From the NCBI GenBank assembly GCA_002390675.1, contig DGPZ01000003.1:17985-81984 (forward strand): a stretch of DNA of 64,000 nt, read 5' to 3'. Position 1 is the first letter of the stretch. Each line of letters begins with the position of its first letter. The notes below the pieces were generated by a model. The model made no database searches, was not told the origin of the DNA, and saw only the letters and a list, made by a program, of their open reading frames with translations. Source of the DNA: Deltaproteobacteria bacterium UBA4427. GTDB lineage: Bacteria > Myxococcota_A > UBA9160 > UBA4427. Of the stretch, positions 52,718 to 60,705 are shown piece by piece. The translations under genes were made by a program, and so were the position numbers.

Positions 52718-54112
52718 TCAGAGAATGAACTGCGAAAGGTCTTGGTCGTCCAGCAGGTCGCCCAAACGTTCCTTCACCATAGCGTCGTCTACCACGACTG
52801 ATTGCTTCCCGAGATCGGGTGCATCAAAGGAAAGCGCCTCAAGCAAACGCTCCATAACTGTATGGAGTCGTCTCGCACCAATATCGGCGGATCGCTCATT
52901 CACCGTCGCCGCGACGTCCGCGATCGCTTGGATTCCGGAATCTTCGAAAATCAGTTCGATCTCTTCCGTCGCCAAAAGCGCGGTGTACTGACGCACAAGA
53001 GAATTCGCCGGCTCAGTGAGAATCCTAACCAGATCGTCCCGTCCGAGGCTCGCGAGCTCCACTCGAATCGGAAAGCGGCCCTGTAATTCCGGAATCAAAT
53101 CCGAAGGCTTGGATAAATGAAATGCCCCCGCCGCCACGAAAAGAATGTGGTCCGTCGAAACCGGTCCGTGCTTAGTCTGCACAGTCGATCCCTCGACGAT
53201 CGGCAATAAGTCTCGCTGGACACCCTCGCGGGAGATATCTGGGCCCTGACGTCCGCCACTACCCACAGCCACTTTGTCGATCTCATCAATAAAGACAATG
53301 CCCGTCTGCTCGATGCGACGAATCGCTAGTTCCTTGACTTTGTCGGCGTCGACAAGCGCACGCGCTTCTTCTTCAATCAAAGCATCCCGTGCCTCAGCGA
53401 TCTTCATCCGCCGATTCCGAGTCTGCTTCGGCATCATGCCCGAGAATAGATCCCCGAGCTGGACACCCATTTCTTCGACACCTTGCGGTGTCATGATCGA
53501 CATAGACGGGCCACCTGATTCCTCGGCCAACTCGAGTTCGACTTCACGCTCTTCAAGTTCACCCAAGCGCAGTAGGCGCCGAAGCTTCTCCCGCGTATCA
53601 CTCGACGAATCCGAATCGTGACTCCGCACCCCGCCCGGCTCGGCCCCCAAATGAATCACATCCGCACCGCTCGCGGAGGTCGTAATAGGCGTCGGCAACA
53701 GCGCATCCAACAGCCGCTCTTCCGCACGTTCTTCGGCCTTAGCACGCACTGATCGCTGTTCTTCTTCCTGAACGAGCTGAATCGAGAGTTCCGTTAGGTC
53801 GCGGATAATCGATTCGACATCCCGCCCGACATAGCCCACTTCCGTGAACTTCGACGCTTCGACCTTGATGAAAGGCGCTTCGGCGAGCTTTGCAAGACGA
53901 CGTGCAATTTCCGTCTTCCCTACCCCGGTCGCCCCTATCATGATGATGTTCTTCGGCGCGATCTCGTCGCGCAGTTCCTCGGAAACCTGTTGGCGACGCC
54001 AGCGATTGCGCAGCGCTACAGCAACGGCCCGTTTCGCGTCGCGCTGTCCAATGACATAGCGATCGAGCTCCGAAACGATTTCCCTCGGCGTAAACGGCTC
54101 CTCGCGACTCAC
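52718..54112 (-). CDS. hslU: ATP-dependent protease ATPase subunit HslU
   Basis: The AAA+ unfoldase of the HslUV protease, 464 residues. It has 'TPREIVSELDRYVIGQRDAK', Walker A 'MIGATGVGKTEIARRLAK', 'EVGYVGRDVESIIRDLTEL' (pore loop), a long I-domain (~105-240) and Walker B 'GIVFIDEIDKVAVGSGG'. The C-terminus 'DLSQFIL' is the tail that docks into and activates HslV. Its ATG overlaps the hslV stop. Confidence 0.97.
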   Translation of the reverse strand: MSREEPFTPREIVSELDRYVIGQRDAKRAVAVALRNRWRRQQVSEELRDEIAPKNIIMIGATGVGKTEIARRLAKLAEAPFIKVEASKFTEVGYVGRDVESIIRDLTELSIQLVQEEEQRSVRAKAEERAEERLLDALLPTPITTSASGADVIHLGAEPGGVRSHDSDSSSDTREKLRRLLRLGELEEREVELELAEESGGPSMSIMTPQGVEEMGVQLGDLFSGMMPKQTRNRRMKIAEARDALIEEEARALVDADKVKELAIRRIEQTGIVFIDEIDKVAVGSGGRQGPDISREGVQRDLLPIVEGSTVQTKHGPVSTDHILFVAAGAFHLSKPSDLIPELQGRFPIRVELASLGRDDLVRILTEPANSLVRQYTALLATEEIELIFEDSGIQAIADVAATVNERSADIGARRLHTVMERLLEALSFDAPDLGKQSVVVDDAMVKERLGDLLDDQDLSQFIL

Positions 54113-54699
54113 GGCAAAGTCTCCATCGTAATATTGTCGTTGGTGTAGATACAGATCTCCGCCGCGATCTTGAGCGCCGCTTCGGCGATCTCGGAGGCTT
54201 CCATCTCCGTGTGCCGCAGGAGCGAGCGCGCCGCAGCCAGCGCAAAGGATCCACCCGACCCAATCGCCGCAACACCATCATCCGGTTCGATCACGTCGCC
54301 GTTTCCTGAAACCATTAACAACGTCTCAGGGTCCCCAAGCAGAATCATCGCCTCTAGTTTCCGCAACACGCGATCCGTACGCCAATCCCGCGCCAGCTCC
54401 ACCGCCGCGCGTCGTACATTGCCGGGATGCGTTTCGAATTTACCTTCGAGCCGTTCGAGCAAAGTCAAAGCATCTGCAACGCCGCCTGCAAAGCCGACGA
54501 TCGCCCGCCCTTTGCCGACGCGTCGCACCTTGTCGGCACTCTGCTTCATGACCGTCTCGCCAAGGGTCACCTGTCCATCCGCCGCCAATGCGATCTTGCC
54601 ATTGCGAATCACCGCGACGACGGTCGTCGAGCGCGCTCGCACTCCGTTACCCATCGCTTGTGTCGTTCCCTGCTCGTTCATCATCCCGTCGCTATCCAT
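54109..54699 (-). CDS. hslV: ATP-dependent protease subunit HslV
   Basis: The threonine peptidase of HslUV, 196 residues from this start. The active-site region aligns as 'STTVVAVIRNGKIALAADGQ' with 'VTLGETVMKQSADKVRRVG', and later 'GSGGSFALAAARSLLRHTEM'. The nucleophile Thr must be at the mature N-terminus. Here it is at residue 25, or about 10 if ATG 54654 (MGNGVRARS) is used, so a propeptide has to be cut off. XerC lies 90 bases upstream. Confidence 0.95.
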   Translation of the reverse strand: MDSDGMMNEQGTTQAMGNGVRARSTTVVAVIRNGKIALAADGQVTLGETVMKQSADKVRRVGKGRAIVGFAGGVADALTLLERLEGKFETHPGNVRRAAVELARDWRTDRVLRKLEAMILLGDPETLLMVSGNGDVIEPDDGVAAIGSGGSFALAAARSLLRHTEMEASEIAEAALKIAAEICIYTNDNITMETLP

Positions 54700-54789
54700 T
54701 CATTCCTTGGTTCATTGATCCACCGGCTTGACCGCTCGTATCGCGCCTAACCACAGCGCCCGAAAAGAGCCGCCTCAAACAATCCATCG

Positions 54790-55785
54790 TTAGCGGACTT
54801 TCGGCGGTAGTTGCTTGGAGGCATTTGCTGCATCGACTCCCTCTTCCCTTGCCCGGGGATGCGCACGATCATAGACCTCGCGAAGATGTTCGACCGAAAC
54901 AGCAGTGTACTTCTGCGTCGTCGAGAGACTCGCGTGCCCGAGCAATTCCTGGATCTCTCGCAGATCCGCGCCCATATCCAAAAGGTGGGTAGCGTAGCTA
55001 TGGCGCAATCGATGAGGATGGACGTGCTCGCCCAAATCCGCACGTCGGGCGCGCTCGCCCAGGATTCGGCGTGCTTCCCGTGCCGCGAGTCGCCGCGGTT
55101 TTTCTTCCCGCCGCACCCGCAATGAAATAAAGAGCGGCTCACTCATCAAGCCTGCGTGCCGGCGCACGTCGAGCCAAGCGGCCAATGCCTCACGAGCCCG
55201 CTCAGGAATCGGAACAACTCGTTCCTTCCCGCCTTTACCCATCACGCGAATCTCTTGTGCGCGCAGCTCGAGATCTCGCACATCAAGCGCCACAAGTTCG
55301 CCGACGCGAATCCCGGTCCCATAGAGCAACTCGACCAGAGCGCGGTCACGAAGCGTCATCCAGACCATCCGACGAGCACGCTTCCTGCCCTCCGGCGCCG
55401 GCTGCCTCGAGACCCGCTCATCCCGGGTGATCAACTGCTCGCAGTCGTCGACCGACAAAGGTCGTGGCAATCGCTTCTCGAGCTTTGGCATAGGAATCCC
55501 GGCAGTCGGGTCATCCTGCCGTACATCCTCACGTACCATCCAACGAAAGAAGCAGCGCACGGAGGCCAACTTCCGGCCCATCGTCGCGGGACTTCGCCGG
55601 CGGTGCAGACTCGCGAGCCAAGCACGGACATGGTCCGCATCCAACTTGGCAGGCGCAATATCCGCGCCCGTATGAACCGTCAGCTGGCGAACGTCGGACT
55701 CATAAGCACGGCGGGTATTCGGCGAAAGCGCTCGCTCGATCCCAAGATGCTGTCCGAATCCATCGATCGCCTGGCTCCAGTTCAT
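54790..55785 (-). CDS. xerC: Tyrosine recombinase XerC
   Basis: A 331-residue tyrosine recombinase that resolves chromosome dimers, usually at dif. The N-terminal SAM-like DNA-binding domain has 'GFGQHLGIERALSPNTRRAY'. Catalytic residues appear in 'YGTGIRVGELVALDVRDLEL' (Arg), 'HPHRLRHSYATHLLDMGADL' (His-x-x-Arg) and 'LLGHASLSTTQKYTAVS' (His and the Tyr nucleophile). Its position between trmFO and hslV identifies it as XerC and not an integrase. The start overlaps the trmFO stop. Confidence 0.95.
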   Translation of the reverse strand: MNWSQAIDGFGQHLGIERALSPNTRRAYESDVRQLTVHTGADIAPAKLDADHVRAWLASLHRRRSPATMGRKLASVRCFFRWMVREDVRQDDPTAGIPMPKLEKRLPRPLSVDDCEQLITRDERVSRQPAPEGRKRARRMVWMTLRDRALVELLYGTGIRVGELVALDVRDLELRAQEIRVMGKGGKERVVPIPERAREALAAWLDVRRHAGLMSEPLFISLRVRREEKPRRLAAREARRILGERARRADLGEHVHPHRLRHSYATHLLDMGADLREIQELLGHASLSTTQKYTAVSVEHLREVYDRAHPRAREEGVDAANASKQLPPKVR

Positions 55786-57281
55786 GCAATTCCCTCTGGA
55801 GGATTGGCCCCTAAAGGAGGTATTGAAGGAGGGCCTAAGGGAAGCGGCCCCGCTGAAACAACCGCTTCGCGATAGGCTACGAGACGGTCCAGGGCTCGCG
55901 CAGCCAACAGTTCATTCTTTTCACGTTTAGGCAACTTCTTCCCGCGCCCACCGTTAGGCTTAGGCGGCCGAAGAATATCCTTGTCGAGAGCCGGAAAGAG
56001 TCCGTAGTTCACGTTCATGGGCTGAAAATGTTTCGCGTCAGCGTTCTGCAAATGACGAAGCAAAGCCCCATGGGCCGTTTCCGCCGGCGGCGCTTCATAG
56101 GGAAGTCCGAGCTGGTCCCGCGCCACCCCGACACCCGCGAGATACCCGAGCGCCGCCGATTCCACATAGCCCTCGACCCCAGCCATCTGCCCAGCAAGAT
56201 GAACGCCCTTGCGCGTGCGAAGCTGCAGCCGTTCGTCGAGTTGGACCGGCGCATTCACATAGGTGTTGCGATGAATCGATCCGAAGCGGGCGAACACACC
56301 GGATTCAAGCCCAGGGAGCATCCGGAAGATTCTCTTCTGCTCACCGACACGGAGCTTCGTCTGGCATCCGACCAGATTCCAAAGCGTGCCGCTCTGATCC
56401 TCTTGTCGAAGTTGCACGACGGCGTGCGGCATCCGACCCGTTCGCGGGTCCGCGAGTCCAACCGGTTTCATCGGCCCGAAGGCCAATGTCTGCGGACCTC
56501 GCCGAGCAATTTCTTCGATAGGCAAGCAGCCCTCGAAGTACATAGCCGCTTCGAACTCGTGAAGTGGAACGGTCTCTGCGTCAAGTAACTCTGCGACGAA
56601 GTCCTCATACTGTTCGCGGGAAAGCGGGACGTTTAGATAGTCGCCCGCCTCATCGTCTCCCGTGTCATAACGAGACGCCCTGAATACAATCGACTCGTCG
56701 ATCGAATCGAGATAGAGCGTCGGGCTGATCGCATCGTAGAAGTAAAGATACTCCTCGCCGAGCGCGCGACTGAGGTCCTCTGCGAGTTCCGAATCCGTTA
56801 GCGGTCCGGTTGCGATGATCACGGGGCGCGACTCAGGAATCGACGTCACTCGCTCTCGCACGATCTCAATATTCGGATGCGTTTCGATGGCTTCCGTGAT
56901 GCCCCTAGAGAATTCCAGGCGATCCACTGCCAGGGCTTTGCCTGCGGGCACCTTCGTTTCATCCGCAATGCGGATAATGAGCGAACCCAGCTGTCGCATC
57001 TCCTCTTTGAGAAGTCCGACTGCGTTTCCGAGCGTGTTCGCGCGAAGAGAATTACTGCACACGAGCTCCGCGAAATCAGGCGACGAGTGCGCCGCAGATA
57101 GGCGTTCCGGTTTCATATCGTAGAGCCGGACCGGAACACCCCGCTCCGCCAATTGCCAGGCGGCCTCGCTCCCGGCTAGCCCTGCGCCGACAACGTCGAC
57201 CGGCGCCGGTTTAATGGAGCCTTCGCGCGAAGCGGGGCTGGCGTCCGGATTGGTGGGTTTCGTGTCGTCGGGCGAATCCAA
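55782..57281 (-). CDS. trmFO: tRNA m5U54 methyltransferase TrmFO (folate/FAD-dependent)
   Basis: TrmFO methylates U54 of tRNA with methylene-THF and FAD. The FAD fingerprint is 'VDVVGAGLAGSEAAWQLAER', followed by 'RLYDMKPERLSAAHSSPDFA' and 'LVCSNSLRANTLGNAVGLLK'. Later come 'PVGLADPRTGRMPHAVVQLR' and 'QMAGVEGYVESAALGYLAGV'. The start is uncertain. TTG 57281 has GAGG 10 bases upstream, giving 499 residues, still long for the family because of a Pro-rich tail. The frame stays open to 57410, but that part contains a tetranucleotide repeat and no similarity. Confidence 0.93.
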   Translation of the reverse strand: MDSPDDTKPTNPDASPASREGSIKPAPVDVVGAGLAGSEAAWQLAERGVPVRLYDMKPERLSAAHSSPDFAELVCSNSLRANTLGNAVGLLKEEMRQLGSLIIRIADETKVPAGKALAVDRLEFSRGITEAIETHPNIEIVRERVTSIPESRPVIIATGPLTDSELAEDLSRALGEEYLYFYDAISPTLYLDSIDESIVFRASRYDTGDDEAGDYLNVPLSREQYEDFVAELLDAETVPLHEFEAAMYFEGCLPIEEIARRGPQTLAFGPMKPVGLADPRTGRMPHAVVQLRQEDQSGTLWNLVGCQTKLRVGEQKRIFRMLPGLESGVFARFGSIHRNTYVNAPVQLDERLQLRTRKGVHLAGQMAGVEGYVESAALGYLAGVGVARDQLGLPYEAPPAETAHGALLRHLQNADAKHFQPMNVNYGLFPALDKDILRPPKPNGGRGKKLPKREKNELLAARALDRLVAYREAVVSAGPLPLGPPSIPPLGANPPEGIA

Positions 57282-57362
57282 TTCGACGCTTCCTCTGTGT
57301 GTTTCGCGTTTGCGGGGCTCAACAACGCCACGGGTGCCCAAGAGCACGTCAGCTCCCAACTT

Positions 57363-57384
57363 GTCCATCCATCCGTCCATCCAT
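57363..57384. repeat. CCAT tetranucleotide repeat
   Basis: Five imperfect CATC/CCAT units lie between dprA and trmFO, in the upstream part of the trmFO frame. In that frame they encode a Met/Asp/Gly/Trp stretch. Short tandem repeats of this kind can change length, which would shift any frame read through them. It is short and may be chance. Confidence 0.4.
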
Positions 57385-57527
57385 GCACAACCCAAGCGGT
57401 GGGAGGGCAAACTGCGGATTACTAAACCAGGAGGGATTGGGCCCGTTTTCCTTGCAGAGGGCGCCCCGGCCAGAGGTTAGCCCACAGCGCTCCCGAGCGC
57501 GGCTTAGCTGCAAGGAAGCGACGCTAC

Positions 57528-58799
57528 TCAGCTCAGTTTTCCTCTATCGGCCGGCGATTGGCTCCAGACCCGATGAAACCGACCATCACGCTCCTCAACA
57601 ACGCGCCCCGCCAGTTCGAGGTCGAGGAGAGCGGCCGCAATATCGCGAGGCGCGAACGCCGTTCCCAAAAGCAGCGCCTCTCGGGTCTCTGGCCCAGCTT
57701 CGAGCAGTCTAAGCAGCTCGGCTTCGAGCCCCGTAGGCACCCTCGTCTGATCCACTAGCGACCTCTGCTGATCGGCTTGCGCAGGACTCGACCTCTGCTT
57801 GGCCCTATTCCTTGATGGCTCTCTGCGAGTCTCAGGCTCCCCGAGTAAGTCATCAACGACGTCGCCTGAGTGAAGCAGTGCCCGTGCCCCGTCCCGAAGG
57901 AGTTGATTGCTGCCCTCCGCGAAGGGCCCATCTATGCTCCCAGGAACGACAAAAACTTCTCGTCCCTGAGCTAGGGCGTGCCGCACAGTGATCAGAGAAC
58001 CGCTGCGCTTTCGTGCCTCCACCACGATGACCCCCTGGCACAGGCCACTAATGATTCGATTGCGCAGTGGAAAGAGTTCCCGGCGCGGAGCCGTCCCGAG
58101 TGGCATTTCCGTGACAACCGCGCCCTGTTCTGCGATCCGTTCCGCGAGGTTTCTGTGCTCTGGGGGATAGACCTCATCGAGGCCGCTGGCGATCACCGCC
58201 ACAGTGACTCCCCCCGCCTCAAGCGCTCCCCAGTGCGCCTCGGCATCGACCCCGCGCGCGAGGCCCGAGACAATCGTGAATCCCCGAGCCGCAAGTTCCC
58301 GACCAAGGCGGCGTGCCTCTTTGAGCGCCGTTCGTGTCGCAGCACGCGCTCCTATGATCGCAATCGAGGGGGTATCGAGGATCTCGATCTTTCCTCGAAC
58401 TAACATAGCAACGGGTGGATCGAGTAGTGCGGCGAGCGACTCCGGGTAGCGATCGTCATCGCGAGCCATCAACTCTCCGCCTAAGGAATCGAGCTGGCGA
58501 ACATCCCGGTCGGCGGCGCTCTGCCAGCCCCTGCCTGAAGACTTCGACTGAACCTCGATCCATGATTCAAGCACCGGGACGGAGGGACTCCGTGCGTCCT
58601 CAAAGAGCGTCGCGAAGGTTTCAGGCTGCCATGCAAAGGCGCGCTGCACCCCGAGCCAGGCGCAGAGTCGCAGCGCCCTCGAATCAGTCGATAAGTCCTC
58701 AATAGAGGAATTCTGAGAAGCTTCGTAGTCGATGGATCTGGAACTCGTCGGGACCGACGTGATTCGTGGCGTGGACAGCGGTCGCACCTTGTAAAACAA
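57528..58799 (-). CDS. dprA: DNA processing protein DprA
   Basis: DprA binds incoming single-stranded DNA and loads RecA during transformation. The Rossmann core has 'IAIIGARAATRTALKEARRL', 'GFTIVSGLARGVDAEAHWGA', 'VIASGLDEVYPPEHRNLAER' and 'FPLRNRIISGLCQGVIVVEA'. The C-terminal winged helix is at 'LEAELLRLLEAGPETREAL'. The start is TTG 58799, or GTG 58787, since neither has a clear ribosome site. 423 residues. topA, which normally follows dprA, is missing before trmFO. Confidence 0.95.
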   Translation of the reverse strand: MFYKVRPLSTPRITSVPTSSRSIDYEASQNSSIEDLSTDSRALRLCAWLGVQRAFAWQPETFATLFEDARSPSVPVLESWIEVQSKSSGRGWQSAADRDVRQLDSLGGELMARDDDRYPESLAALLDPPVAMLVRGKIEILDTPSIAIIGARAATRTALKEARRLGRELAARGFTIVSGLARGVDAEAHWGALEAGGVTVAVIASGLDEVYPPEHRNLAERIAEQGAVVTEMPLGTAPRRELFPLRNRIISGLCQGVIVVEARKRSGSLITVRHALAQGREVFVVPGSIDGPFAEGSNQLLRDGARALLHSGDVVDDLLGEPETRREPSRNRAKQRSSPAQADQQRSLVDQTRVPTGLEAELLRLLEAGPETREALLLGTAFAPRDIAAALLDLELAGRVVEERDGRFHRVWSQSPADRGKLS

Positions 58800-58883
58800 G
58801 AGGCGTCACGGTCGAATTGAATCACGAGATCCGACTCCCCGCTTCCGTGGTGCTCGCGTTCACGCAGTCCCGAGAACCGGTGG

Positions 58884-58924
58884 CACAAAAAAACGAGTCC
58901 GTGCTTCCGCGCGGGCTCGTTTTA
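58884..58924 (-). terminator. Terminator after the LysM gene
   Basis: A 9-bp stem (58893-58901 with 58912-58920, one mismatch on the minus strand) encloses a 10-base loop and is followed leftward by seven T. It lies 46 bases past the LysM stop and 85 bases before the dprA start. So the two genes are probably separate units, even though the order LysM-dprA is common. Confidence 0.7.
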
Positions 58925-58966
58925 ACTGCGAACGCCGAAGCATTCAATCACTATGCAGGGCTTCGC

Positions 58967-60385
58967 CTAACGCTGAGCCATTCGCCGATCGACCACGGGG
59001 CGAACATAGTCCCCCACCGCGATTTCTCGATCCGCCGACAACACAAAGGCCACCGAGCTCTCGGGCTTGACTTTCACGACGACGAGCGTCGCGATTCCCT
59101 TGTCTGGCGTGCGAACATCGACACGGCGTTCTCGCTCGTTCAGAACCTGACCCGATTCGAAGACTTCAAGCTCGCTGCCAACCTCGACGCCATGGAACTC
59201 GCCGCGGTTGAGATAGACGTAGCCGCCGTCCGCCATCAGCGAGCGGCCGGAGGGCATGAAAGAAACCTGTCCTTCGATCGCGTCTGGCGTGGCGCGAACC
59301 GTAACTCGCCGAGACAGGGTTTCCCGCCGCACGATCTGCACGCCGCGCAGCATCTCCGAGAAACTCTGACGAATCTCGCCGACAGACGTATCTCCCGTCA
59401 ATTCGATGATCTCGATCCAACCGTAATTCTCGACGTGGTGCCCAAGCAGCCGGTTCGTCTCGATGTCGCGAACTTCTTCCACGGCGCCGATCGCAGTGAA
59501 CTGATCACCGACCTCGACATCGCCCTCCCCCAGGCCCAGATAAACCTGGTCCCCAAACGAAAGGAAAGTGCGCTCTGAGGGGCTATCAACAACCGTCGAT
59601 GCCCCCGCAAGATCATCCGCAGAAACGAAACCCATCGAATCGCGTCGGGCGACCGTCACCTGTCGCCCCGCGGCCATCGACGTCGGATCCTGTCCGGGAA
59701 TCGCCATCGGGAAAGCATCCAGGGTCGACGGATCGTCTTCCATTCCTTCGAGTGCAGCGAGCGGTGGAACTTCAGAAGTCGCACCGAGCATGCCACCCGT
59801 CGGCGTAGGTGCCGCCGGCAGCTCCACCGGCGATAGGAACGACTCGGCTTCAGCATCCGTTACTACACGCATCTCGTTCGCCGTAATCCAGATCATGTCG
59901 CCGGGAACGATCAAGTGAGGATTGGCGATGTCATCATTGTCGGTCCAAACCGACGGCCAAACCCAAGGCGTCCCAAGATAGGCGGCCGATAGGTCCCAGA
60001 GTGTGTCTCCGCGAGCGACGGTATGAAGTCGCCCCGACCGACCCTGGTCATCGGTACCCTTCGGACCGAGCACGACACCAGAGGGCGTAGCCTCCGGAGC
60101 CACACTCGCAGCGAGTTCTATGCGGCCTTCGTTAGGTGCATCGCTCGCGAAAGCGGCTGCTTTAATCCGGGCAGTGCTGGAACCCTTCGGCGCGGTTGCG
60201 GTCGACGAAGCAAAATTCGGGTCGTCGAACTGATCCCAAGCAAGATCGTCTGCTGGTTCACCCGACGCTTGCGCGTCGACTTCGCCCGCACCCGTGCTAT
60301 TCGGTGCCTGCGCGTCGTCGGAGAGTGCGGGTCCCACGATCAATAAAGCCGTCCCTAAGACGGAAAAGAAATGGCTGAGCCTCAT
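58967..60385 (-). CDS. Secreted LysM peptidoglycan-binding protein
   Basis: A 472-residue protein with a signal peptide ('MRLSHFFSVLGTALLIVGPA'). A low-complexity stretch follows, then one LysM domain near residues 115-170 ('LHTVARGDTLWDLSAAYLG', 'NPHLIVPGDMIWITANEMRV'). The remaining ~260 residues are beta-rich and include 'FGDQVYLGLGEGDVEVGDQF' and 'IATLVVVKVKPESSVAFVLS', repeats seen in LysM proteins next to dprA in deltaproteobacteria. The start is ATG 60385 with GGAGGAATAC before it. Likely a cell-wall-bound scaffold. Confidence 0.88.
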   Translation of the reverse strand: MRLSHFFSVLGTALLIVGPALSDDAQAPNSTGAGEVDAQASGEPADDLAWDQFDDPNFASSTATAPKGSSTARIKAAAFASDAPNEGRIELAASVAPEATPSGVVLGPKGTDDQGRSGRLHTVARGDTLWDLSAAYLGTPWVWPSVWTDNDDIANPHLIVPGDMIWITANEMRVVTDAEAESFLSPVELPAAPTPTGGMLGATSEVPPLAALEGMEDDPSTLDAFPMAIPGQDPTSMAAGRQVTVARRDSMGFVSADDLAGASTVVDSPSERTFLSFGDQVYLGLGEGDVEVGDQFTAIGAVEEVRDIETNRLLGHHVENYGWIEIIELTGDTSVGEIRQSFSEMLRGVQIVRRETLSRRVTVRATPDAIEGQVSFMPSGRSLMADGGYVYLNRGEFHGVEVGSELEVFESGQVLNERERRVDVRTPDKGIATLVVVKVKPESSVAFVLSADREIAVGDYVRPVVDRRMAQR

Positions 60386-60682
60386 GTATTCCTCCACGGA
60401 CGGACCAGGAGATCGCGCACGCGATCCCGCCAAAGAGCGCAGCTCGCGTAAGAAAAACGCCTCCCTACGGCAATTCTATCGGCGTACGGGAAGGCACTCT
60501 TGACCGCAGCAGCACCCGAGAACAAGGTCGTCGGGCCCAGACCTCGATTTCATGAGGGGTCAACTCCCGAGGGGAGGATATTCCGCGCCGAATGTGGCCT
60601 CGCGCACTGAAAGAGTTCACGCCTGAGCGGAATTATCCCGACCCCGCTCCGTGCTCTGCTCCCTAGAAACCCCGCGCATAAA

Positions 60683-60702
60683 AGGGCTCGGGAAGTCGCC
60701 CT
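60683..60702 (-). terminator. Weak terminator after the TPR gene
   Basis: AGGGC and GCCCT form a 5-bp stem with a 10-base loop directly after the TPR stop, followed leftward by TTTAT. The stem is short, so this is a tentative call. Confidence 0.35.
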
Positions 60703-60705
60703 AGA

